From the NCBI GenBank assembly GCA_938010785.1, contig CALLVC010000472.1:1-38398 (forward strand): a stretch of DNA of 38,398 nt. Reading direction: 5' to 3'. Shown here in pieces: positions 18,801 through 27,200 of this stretch. Position 1 is the first letter of the stretch. The number at the start of each line of letters is the position of its first letter. Position numbers and translations under genes: made by a program. The notes under the pieces are model-generated. The model searched no databases. It was given only the letters and a program-made list of their open reading frames with translations, and was not told the origin of the DNA. Source of the stretch: an uncultured Saprospiraceae bacterium. Its GTDB lineage: Bacteria > Bacteroidota > Bacteroidia > Chitinophagales > Saprospiraceae.

Positions 18801-21800
18801 ACATATTAATACAGCAGACGCGAGCATGAACCAATGGCAATTTAGATTAGCTGCTATTGGACAAAATAGTAATAACTGTGAAGATTCTTATACGGTTCCT
18901 GTGACATTGACGGTTGAAGGTGCAATTGATTTTGTCGTACAGCCTGTGGATGTTGCTATCTGTTCTGATACTGCTGCTTGTTTTGGCGTAACTATTTCTA
19001 GTGAAACAGGAGAAGGTACTATTCTATATCAATGGTACGAACAGGCTAGAGGAACTACTTCTTGGACACCGCTTTCAAATGATGGAAATTACTCTGGTGT
19101 TCGTTCTGACACTTTATGTGTAACGAATGTTTTGGGACGTGATAGTTTCTTATATCGAGTAGAAGTTAGGACTGGACTTTGTGCGACGATTACTTCTGAT
19201 TCTTCTTTACTTAGAGTAGATGGACCAATTACTTTTAATGCAAATCCAGAAGATTTCACTGTCTGTGGTTCTGAAGATGCTGATTATTTTGCTGTAGAAA
19301 CTTTCATGGGACAAGGGGTCTTAGATAGAAGATGGCAAGTAAATAGAAATGATGGCAATGATTGGGTAGATTTAACGATTGGAGGTATTTATAGTCTAGG
19401 CATTGATTCTATTGCTAACCCACCACTTGGTGAGGGAGCAGAGATAGCTTACTACGATACCTTACATATTAATACGGCAGATGCGAGTATGAACCAATGG
19501 CAGTTTAGATTAGCTGCTACTGGACAAAATAGCAATAACTGTACAGATATATTCTCTCGAGAAGCTGTTGTAACAGTAGAGGGACCATTGAGCATTGTTG
19601 TTCAACCAGAAAGTGTCTATTTATGTTCTGATACGGCGGCTTGCTTCGGTGTTTCTATTATCAATGAAACAATGGAGGGCAATGTTCAATATCAATGGTA
19701 TATCCAAGAAAAAGGCGATGCGCCTACAGATTGGACACCGCTTTCTTCAAGTGATGGCCGTTATGCAGGGGTGCGTTCAGATACCCTTTGTGTTTTATTC
19801 ATTGCTGGGCAAGATAGTACAAGATACCGAGTAGGTATTAGTTCTAATATGTGTAATGAAGTATTATCTGATCCTGCTTTACTTCAAGTAGATGGACCAA
19901 TCGCATTTGTGACGGATCCTTCTGATGAAACGATTTGTGCGGAGGAAGACGATATTTACTTTGTTTCTGAAGCAACGATTGGACAGGGTAGAATGAATAC
20001 TTTCTGGGAAGTTAGTACCGATGACGGGGCTTCTTGGAATACGGTCAATTTATCTGATCCTAATTTTAGTGAAAGTAATCGAGTCATTGGCGATGCCAAT
20101 ACACCAAGTAACACCGCAGATAGTATTTATTATGATACTTTATTTATTGCGCGTGTTGATAATACAATGGATCAATGGAGATACAGAAATACAGCTGGTG
20201 GTTTATTAGGCAGTGGTTGTGAAGATGTCAACTCGGCGGACGCTATTTTGACAGTAGAGGGTTTGATTTCTGTTACTATTCAACCTGTAGATGTGTCTAT
20301 TTGTTCTGATACTGCTGCTTGTTTTGGCGTAAGTGTTGCGAATGAAACGATGAGAGGTGATATTAAATACCAATGGCAAACACAAGCACCTGGTTCTACT
20401 GATTGGATTACCTTGACTTCTGCTGGAGGCAGATATGGAGGGGTTACTTCTGATACCCTTTGTGTGAATAATGTAACTGGATTAGATAGCTTCTTATATA
20501 GAGTTTATATCTATACCAATACTTGTGCAAATGTATACTCTGATTCTGCTAGATTAAACGTTGCAGGACCAGTTGACTATGTTGCTGAGCCACAAGAAGC
20601 CTCAATTTGTGCTAATGAAGATGCTACTTTCTTCAATGCAGAAACAACAATTGGTCAAGGTGGACTAGTGACACGATGGGAATTGAGTGAAGATGATGGT
20701 GTAACGTGGAATATTGTAGACCAAAGTTTACCAGTCTATACTTTTAGTAGTTCAAAAGAAGCGAATGCTTCTCCTGATATTGATAGTACTTATTATGATA
20801 CCTTACATATCAATCCAGTAGCTACTGCTGATATGGATGGTAACTTATACCGTTTAGTTTCTAGTGGATTAAATGGAACTAGTTGTAAAGATATTCCAAC
20901 TGATCCAGCAGAATTAATTATTCACGGACCACTGACGGTGCTTGCTCATCCTCAAGATGATGTAGTTTGTTCTGGTAAGCCTGGCCTATTTAGAGTGAAT
21001 GTAGCGAATGCTGCTTCTGGAGATGTTACCTTCCTATGGCAATACTCTTTAGCAGAGAACTCGCCTTGGTATGACATTGATAGAAATACCTCGGTTTATA
21101 ATGGTGGACGAGATTCTGTATTAAGTATTAGTGATGTAGCTAGTGTGGTGAGAAATGAACGGGATAGTATTTTCTACAGAGTAATTTATGGTACTAATTT
21201 ATGTGATGGTGATACTTCTGACATTGCTCAACTTCGAGTAGAAGGACCATTTGAGTTTGATAGTCCTGAAAACCATCCTCATGATACGATTGTATGTGCT
21301 GGAGAGACCATTATCTTTAATGCAAATCCTACCAATTATGGATTTGGAGATATGATGTTCCAATGGAAAGTGAATACCACTGGTTTACCTACTGATTGGG
21401 CTGATGCTGACTTACTATCCTTGACAGGTGGTGGTACCGTTACTGGTGCTCAGACGACTCAATTAGTCATTGATCCTTCGGTAGATGATAGGGCTTTATT
21501 AGATAGTGCTTTATTCCGATTAGATATTACTTCTGGCGTGTGTCCAGATGAGACTTCTTCTGAAACGGCTATTGTTAGAATTGATGGTCAATTGACTTTC
21601 ACTCAACAGCCACAAGACACGGTTAACTGTGCGGATAAAGGAGTTATCTTCTTTGCTAATATTAACAATGAAGGCTTTGGTGGTAACTTGTCTGTTCAAT
21701 ACAGATGGGAAGAATATGACCACGGCACAATGACTTGGAGAGAAATACAGAACGAAGGCGTCTATAACGGTGCTAGTACAGATACTTTAAGTATTGATAT

Positions 21801-23928
21801 TACTACTGGATTAGATTCTAATCAATACCGAGTAGTGGCTTGGACTGCGGTTTGTAATGAAGTTACTTCCGATGCAGCTTACTTGATTGAAGAAGGTTCT
21901 GTGGAGTTCGTAGACCATCCAGTTGATGTGATTATTTGTTCTGGTGAAGCAACATCTTTCTCTGCTAGAATGGTTAATTCTACAGGTCAAGGTGATAATA
22001 TATTGAATTGGCAAATTAGTACCAATAATGGTATTTCTTGGTCCAATATAGATACGGGAACTGAGCCTCTGTTCTCAGATGATGTTACGGGACCAAATGT
22101 AACTCCTGCTTTAGATGATTCTACGACTACCGAAATGTTTACAACTTTAAGCGTTAGTGATGTAGAAGGAATGCAAGGGTATCGTTTTAGAGCAGCTGCT
22201 ACTAGTACTTTCTGTGATACTGTTTATTCTCAGTTGGCTAAGCTAACGGTTGAAGGACCATTCTTGGCGACTTTGACAGGACCAGCTACCGTTTGTGCAA
22301 ATGAAGGAACTGTTATTGAAGCAAATGTAGTAAATCTAGGTGCAGGATTGCCTCAATTGACTTGGCAGTACAAAGGTCCAGATTCTACTGATTTTGCAAA
22401 TGTTCCAACTGATTGGGGAATTTTCCACGGAGAAGAAACTAATGGTATTGGTATCAAAACATTAACAATTGATTCTGTATTGAATGAGCCTTCTAGGCTG
22501 AATGATAATGCTATTGTTGATACTTTCTTTACTTTAAATAATTACGACTTCAGATTAGCAATCGTTTCTGATACTTGTGAAGTAGCGGTTTATTCTGATA
22601 CCTTCACCTTGAACGTCGTATCTGATAGAATCGGTGGTTGTGACTGGGATTTAGATGGCTTAGATAATACGACTGATTTAGATGATGATAATGATGGTTT
22701 GACAGATAGTGTAGAAGCTTATATTACTACCTATCCTGGATCTGAACCTCAGGACTCTATCAATCAATTTGATACAGATACAGATAACAACAATGTTACG
22801 GATAACGAAGAAGATGCCGATGAGGATACTATTAGCAATGGAGAAGAGGTCGATGATGATGATGGTGATGGTCAAGCTGATGGGGTCAATTCTACCACAG
22901 GTGTGTTCACTGGTTTCCCTGCGATGCCAGATACAAATGACGAAGATGCTGATGATATTTTCAATGGTGATCCATTAGATCCTTGTGACCCTATTCTGAG
23001 TCCAAGTTGTATTGGGGTGGTCTTAGATATCAATGTCAAACTGCAAGGTGCGATGCCTGATTTAGGTTTCGATACTGGTGAAAACAATTTGATGGATGAT
23101 AATTTGAGAAAGAGTAACTTACTGCCTATTAAATCTCCTTACGAGGATTTTAAAGTACGAAACGATTCAACTGGAAACATCGAGCCTGCTTTTGTTCATA
23201 TCATGCGTGATAGTGTAGCGGAAGAAGTACCTATGAGTGAGGCTTCAAAAGTTTTCGGTGATATGGGTTACAAGGAAGATAAAACGGATAACGCCGTGGT
23301 TGATTGGGTTTTTGTAGAAATTCGAGATGGGTCTAAACTTGATAGTGTCGTAACTACTAGAGCTGCGCTACTTCAAAGAGATGGAGATGTTAGAGACCAT
23401 AGAGTCTTTGATGATCCTAGAAGAATGGATGAAGATGGTTACTCTTATTTAACCTTCGATAGTACATTAGCAGGTGATTATTACGTAGTCGTTCGACACC
23501 GTAACCACCTTGGAGTAATGACCAATACAGCTGGTTTATATTCTCCAATTGTGACTAGAGTAGACTTTACGGATAAAGATTTTAATGCTTTGGGGATTCA
23601 CTCTCAGAGAATGAACTTTGATAGTACGGAACAGTATATGTGGGCTGGGGATGTGACCTCTGATAGAAAAATTATCTATCAAGGACCTGGAAACGATATT
23701 GATGATATGTTCTTCCGAGTAATCGGGCATGAAGATAATCAAGTTGACAACTTAGACAACTTTATTGTCCCTGGCTATTATCGAACGGATTACAACTTGG
23801 ATGGTAAATCTATCTTCCAAGGGCCAAATAACGATAGGCAAATGTTAATCTTCCAGAGTATACTGCAATTCCCAGACAATAAAGTCAAGTTCTTGGCGAA
23901 TTACGTCATACTCGAACAGTTGCCATAA
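15868..23928 (+). CDS. Giant secreted Ig-repeat protein with dockerin-like C-terminal module
   Basis: A 2686-aa exported protein. The signal peptide (about 1-29) ends in LHGQ. A diverged copy of the shared N-domain follows (about 30-205: GSGQVTI, DITYIFIGM, DHFDPFLPEESNN, NNPGQDL), then a short Asp-rich stretch. About 17 Ig-like repeats run from roughly 355 to 2245; twelve form six A+B pairs of about 220 residues with near-identical cores (RRWQVNRNDGNDWVDL; ICSDTAACFGV; YSGVRSDTLCVTN). A thrombospondin-3-like acidic segment (about 2250-2380) leads to the C-terminal module (about 2383-2686: KLQGAMPD, VVDWVFVEIRD, RAALLQRDGDV, VVRHRNHLGVMT, two QGP-ND loops). No canonical type IX tail is evident; the module may replace it. 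Probably an extended surface fibre or adhesin (inference). Confidence 0.88.
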   Translation: MKKHYHTYKIILGLLPILLLGFIFSLHGQDREQFEFKIQYMAEENDSTWGVFVRPVDGFAPGNNDAVVGSGQVTILMRNDGRDSIHNIQSVGGTWNSGYDVVRNACEAPDITYIFIGMKDGDGIVLENGEETLLFTFQVPDGCPDTLGLLDHFDPFLPEESNNCHGNGPGVNSSGNNPGQDLSVFNSSTGRIHNWLGNYAPRAFSCGDCDNDGIVDGIEDTNGDGMYSSPPDSSDICDVCDPLGINMFAATLIGGDTLTMCGEVDEDSVAFMVEFTGGWEPYIIELEERDVATNATTTLTFNDYYPGDRIYVSPTTTSSYRMTRIRDTPPMNDQGTTFCELTDANFLIDTIEVTVEGPLMIDDAEGPFDFTACNLDTLGFGVTASNGGEGIIEYQWQVSTAGPTGPWSDVVDGTPYAFATTDSIIISNPLGLDGNFYRAKVFTETCDTLYSEPAELGVDGPFIIDLEPVDQNACAKEDPVYFHAETSVGQGVFNRRWQVNRNDGNDWVDLAASDTFNFGTRIDLNPTPEIERAYYDTVFVDTAAFYMNQWQFRLAAIGDNIQACTEIYTDEATLNVEGRIFIDDQPDDVLICADTVACFSIAHSNQADNGAMEFQWYVQERGTTTWTALSNDGTYSGARSDTLCVTNPLGRDSFAYRVDVWTTECDIITSEAAFLNIDGPILFDDDPDDIIVCAEEDPNIFAVETWMGQGALNRRWQISTDDGATWDYLTISGVYSLGIDSTSNPAPGFEIAYHDTLHINTATSSMDQYQYRLAVIGQSGGNCEETYSGEALLTVEGPITIDPANQPVDVFICSDTTACFSVLVDSESSSGIIEYQWYVKERGGTTWAPVANDGTYSGVRTDTLCVTNVLGRDGFSYHVRVQTGLCQTILSDSAFLQVDGPISFNTDAEDITVCADEDPNIFAVETYMGQGILNRRWQVNRNDGNDWVDLAIAAPFSLGIDSLDNPDVGFEKAYYDTLHINTADASMNQWQFRLAAIGQNSNNCEDSYTVPVTLTVEGAIDFVVQPVDVAICSDTAACFGVTISSETGEGTILYQWYEQARGTTSWTPLSNDGNYSGVRSDTLCVTNVLGRDSFLYRVEVRTGLCATITSDSSLLRVDGPITFNANPEDFTVCGSEDADYFAVETFMGQGVLDRRWQVNRNDGNDWVDLTIGGIYSLGIDSIANPPLGEGAEIAYYDTLHINTADASMNQWQFRLAATGQNSNNCTDIFSREAVVTVEGPLSIVVQPESVYLCSDTAACFGVSIINETMEGNVQYQWYIQEKGDAPTDWTPLSSSDGRYAGVRSDTLCVLFIAGQDSTRYRVGISSNMCNEVLSDPALLQVDGPIAFVTDPSDETICAEEDDIYFVSEATIGQGRMNTFWEVSTDDGASWNTVNLSDPNFSESNRVIGDANTPSNTADSIYYDTLFIARVDNTMDQWRYRNTAGGLLGSGCEDVNSADAILTVEGLISVTIQPVDVSICSDTAACFGVSVANETMRGDIKYQWQTQAPGSTDWITLTSAGGRYGGVTSDTLCVNNVTGLDSFLYRVYIYTNTCANVYSDSARLNVAGPVDYVAEPQEASICANEDATFFNAETTIGQGGLVTRWELSEDDGVTWNIVDQSLPVYTFSSSKEANASPDIDSTYYDTLHINPVATADMDGNLYRLVSSGLNGTSCKDIPTDPAELIIHGPLTVLAHPQDDVVCSGKPGLFRVNVANAASGDVTFLWQYSLAENSPWYDIDRNTSVYNGGRDSVLSISDVASVVRNERDSIFYRVIYGTNLCDGDTSDIAQLRVEGPFEFDSPENHPHDTIVCAGETIIFNANPTNYGFGDMMFQWKVNTTGLPTDWADADLLSLTGGGTVTGAQTTQLVIDPSVDDRALLDSALFRLDITSGVCPDETSSETAIVRIDGQLTFTQQPQDTVNCADKGVIFFANINNEGFGGNLSVQYRWEEYDHGTMTWREIQNEGVYNGASTDTLSIDITTGLDSNQYRVVAWTAVCNEVTSDAAYLIEEGSVEFVDHPVDVIICSGEATSFSARMVNSTGQGDNILNWQISTNNGISWSNIDTGTEPLFSDDVTGPNVTPALDDSTTTEMFTTLSVSDVEGMQGYRFRAAATSTFCDTVYSQLAKLTVEGPFLATLTGPATVCANEGTVIEANVVNLGAGLPQLTWQYKGPDSTDFANVPTDWGIFHGEETNGIGIKTLTIDSVLNEPSRLNDNAIVDTFFTLNNYDFRLAIVSDTCEVAVYSDTFTLNVVSDRIGGCDWDLDGLDNTTDLDDDNDGLTDSVEAYITTYPGSEPQDSINQFDTDTDNNNVTDNEEDADEDTISNGEEVDDDDGDGQADGVNSTTGVFTGFPAMPDTNDEDADDIFNGDPLDPCDPILSPSCIGVVLDINVKLQGAMPDLGFDTGENNLMDDNLRKSNLLPIKSPYEDFKVRNDSTGNIEPAFVHIMRDSVAEEVPMSEASKVFGDMGYKEDKTDNAVVDWVFVEIRDGSKLDSVVTTRAALLQRDGDVRDHRVFDDPRRMDEDGYSYLTFDSTLAGDYYVVVRHRNHLGVMTNTAGLYSPIVTRVDFTDKDFNALGIHSQRMNFDSTEQYMWAGDVTSDRKIIYQGPGNDIDDMFFRVIGHEDNQVDNLDNFIVPGYYRTDYNLDGKSIFQGPNNDRQMLIFQSILQFPDNKVKFLANYVILEQLP
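17239..21237 (+). repeat. Six tandem coding repeats of about 660 bp (paired Ig-like domains)
   Basis: Six consecutive blocks start at 17239, 17896, 18559, 19216, 19888 and 20560, with lengths of 657-678 bp. Each encodes one A-type and one B-type Ig-like domain. Blocks 1-4 share long nearly identical DNA stretches (for example GATGGCAATGATTGGGT), indicating recent duplication or gene conversion. Later blocks and four further Ig domains to about 22600 are more diverged. Array length may vary between strains and could be collapsed in assemblies. Confidence 0.9.
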
Positions 23929-23941
23929 TTGAAATAAAGAG

Positions 23942-23990
23942 ACTAAGTACACTCGTAAATTAATGTCAATTAGTTTACCGTGTACTAAGT
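23942..23990 (+). terminator. Imperfect stem-loop after the 2686-aa gene
   Basis: AGTACAC...GTAAA...TTAAT pairs with ATTAGTTTAC...GTGTACT, starting 14 nt after the stop. It lacks a T-run and precedes a stronger terminator at 24005, so it may stabilise the mRNA 3' end. Confidence 0.4.
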
Positions 23991-24004
23991 TTCTAATTAT
24001 ACAC

Positions 24005-24042
24005 GGAAAGCAGGGGGTAAAACCTTTTATACCCTGCTTTCC
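24005..24042 (+). terminator. Strong rho-independent-type terminator
   Basis: GGAAAGCAGGGGGTAAAA pairs with TTTTATACCCTGCTTTCC (18-bp stem, two mismatches) with a very short loop. AT-rich sequence and a run of seven T's follow within about 20 nt. It separates the 2686-aa and 1908-aa genes, so these are probably transcribed independently. Confidence 0.75.
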
Positions 24043-24233
24043 ATAATTTTATTCCCTTTTTTTCGACTAAGGAAAAGACCATTCTAGGGTCCTTTTCATA
24101 GTTTATAAAATAACCTACTAACTTTTAAACTTTTTACTGCTTGTGAAAGCATCCTTTTCCACGTATGGCTTCGAGTTAACCATGCCTGATTAATAGGAAT
24201 CTGTAGAATAGTTCAAAAGGAAATGCTATTAAA

Positions 24234-27200
24234 ATGCAAACTAACAAATCACTATTAAGACTTTGGGGACTACTTATTGGAATGTTTATTTTTTCCATTT
24301 CCAGTTTTGCCCAAATAGAACTATCCTTGCAGTTAGAAGCAGATGGGGCCACCTATACTGTTTATGCTAAAGCTCCAGCAGGCTCTGGTATTTCTTCGAA
24401 TACGATTACAGGAACAGGCCAAGTCTCTATTGTTGTTCCTACAGGTTTTGAATTAATTGATTTTCAAGAACTCGGAGGAGAATGGGATGGTGGAGATACT
24501 AGAGTAAACCAACCTATTGAAGATCCTGAACATGACTATATTTCTTTTGGGCTTACCGGAGATAATAGTCCTAAGGCGATTTATATTCCTGGACAGCCTA
24601 TTGCTCTTTTTTCTTTTAAAGCGGACGGCGGATGTTATACCGATGACTTAGTCCGATTAATTGAGAATTTTGATGATGACTTTGCCAAATTACCTAACTC
24701 TGAAAACTCTAATCCTGGTAATGAATTAGGAATTATTGATTTAGGTAATGGTTTGGCAAGATTTAGATATGCTAAAAATTATGAACCTTTTGCGGGTGAT
24801 TGTCGAGATAATGATGGTGACGGCATTCCCAATGGTATAGAAGATACCAATGGAAATGGTGTGGCTGATGATGGAGAAACCGACCTCAATAATCCTGATT
24901 CTGATGGAGATAATATTGGAGACGGTGAGGAAGACTTGAATCATAATGGCATGAATGATGACGGGGAAACGGACCCTTTAGATAAATGTGATCCTAAAAT
25001 TACAGACCCTTCTTGTGATTTTGATGGGGATGGTATCATCAATGAGACGGATCCTGATGATGATAATGATGGTGTAGATGATGTGGATGATGTGGATAAA
25101 TTTGACCCACAATCTGATTCAGATTTTGATGGAGTTGCAGATGAAACTGAAACAAATAGTTCTAGCGACCCTTTGGATCCTTGTGATCCTGATAATACGG
25201 TGAATGCTTGTAATGGAGTAGATAATGATGGTGATGGATTTTTTGAAGGTATTCCTTCTACCGATCCTCAGTTTGATTCGGATGATACAAACCCTTGTGT
25301 ACCAAGTAATGCTTCTCCAACCTGTGATTTAGATGGAGATGGGATTATTAACCAATTAGATGATGATGACGATTCGGATGGTGTTTTAGATGTGGATGAT
25401 GTGGATCCTTATGACCCAAATTCTGATTCTGATGGTGATGGTATTTCTGATGATGTAGAATCTGGTGATAATGATATTTATGATGCTGGCCTTGATACTA
25501 ATCCATTGGATGCAGATAGTGATAATGATGGTATACTTGATGGGGTAGAAGATGCTGATCAAGATGGCATTAGAGATCCAGAAGAAACAGATCCATTAAA
25601 TATGGATACGGATGGTGATGAAATCAATGACGGTATAGAAGATGCTAATCAGAATGGAACGCAAGATGGTGATGAAAGTAATCCATTAGATATTTGTGAT
25701 CCTGAGGCTATCTTTCCTTCTTGTGATTTTGATGGTGATGGAGTGATTAATCAGACGGACCCTGACGATGATAATGATGGAGTTTTAGATGATAGTGATA
25801 TAGATCCTTATGATCCAGATTCTGATTCTGATAAGGATGGTTTAACAGATTCTGATGAAACAGGAGGTGATGGTATGTATGATCCAACGGAGGATAGCAA
25901 TCCCTTGAATGCTTGTGATCCTAATGTTAATACCACGCTTTGTGACCCAATTGATGGTGATGGTGATATGTTTTACCCTAATTATCCTTTTGATCATGAG
26001 CAATATGACCCAGATGATACGGATGCTTGTGTGCCTAATTTTATGGCTGGTAGATGTGATTTTGATGGAGATGGTATTCCTAATGCGACGGATGACGACG
26101 ATGATGGAGATGGTGTAGCAGATTTAAACGATATTGAAAACTTTAATCCAAATTCTGATTCTGACGGAGATAATATTCCTGATATTGTAGAAACAGGCGG
26201 TGATGGCGTCTATAATCCAGGAACGGATACAGACCCATTAGATGATGATACAGATAATGATTTTATTCCTGATGGAGTGGAAGATGCTAACCAAGATGGC
26301 ATTCAAAATGCAGGCGAGACAGACCCAACTAATGATGATACCGATGGTGACGGACTTTTAGATGGTCAAGAAGATGCCAACCAAAACGGTATGTTAGATG
26401 ATGGCGAATCTGACCCTACTAATCAGTGTGATCCTCAAGTAGGTGATGCTGGTCAATGTGATACAGATGGTGATGGTATCGTTGATGATGAAGATCCTGA
26501 TGATGACAATGATGGTGTTTTAGATGGGGATGATGCCGACCCAGTAGATGCTAACTCTGACTCTGATAATGACGGTATTACTGATATTATTGAGACAGGA
26601 GGTGATGGTAGTTACGATGAAGGGGTGGATTCTAATCCATTAGATCAAGATACCGATGATGATGGTATCTTAGATAATATAGAAGACGCTAATTTAGATG
26701 GGGACGTTGACCCAGGAGAAACGGATCCTGCTAATCCAGATACAGATGGAGATGGCATCCCTGATGGAGATGAAGATGTTAATTTAAATGGGGAGCAAGA
26801 TAATGGCGAATCTGACCCAACTGATCAGTGTGATCCAGTTGAAACGGGTGATAGCTGTGATTTTGACGGCGATAGTATTATTAATTCAGAAGACCCTGAT
26901 GATGATAATGATGGGGTAGATGATGTAGATGATGTAGATCCATTTGACCCAGATTCTGATTCTGATGGCGATGGTATTTCTGATGATGATGAAACGGGTA
27001 ATGACAGTGTATATCATCCAGAAACAGATACTGATCCTTTAGATGAAGATACGGACGATGATGGTGTGACTGATAATGATGAGATAAGAAATGATAATGA
27101 TCCGCTTAATCCTTGTGATCCTGATGCTAGTAATCCTGCTTGTTTAGGCAATGCAACGGATGAAGACGGCGATGGCTACTATGGTGATTTCCCAATGGAT

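Noticed and set aside
15868-23928. Possible cellulosome-type enzyme scaffold with catalytic domains
   Set aside because: No glycoside hydrolase or other catalytic motif was found in this protein; only Ig-like, calcium-repeat and the two shared end domains are supportable.
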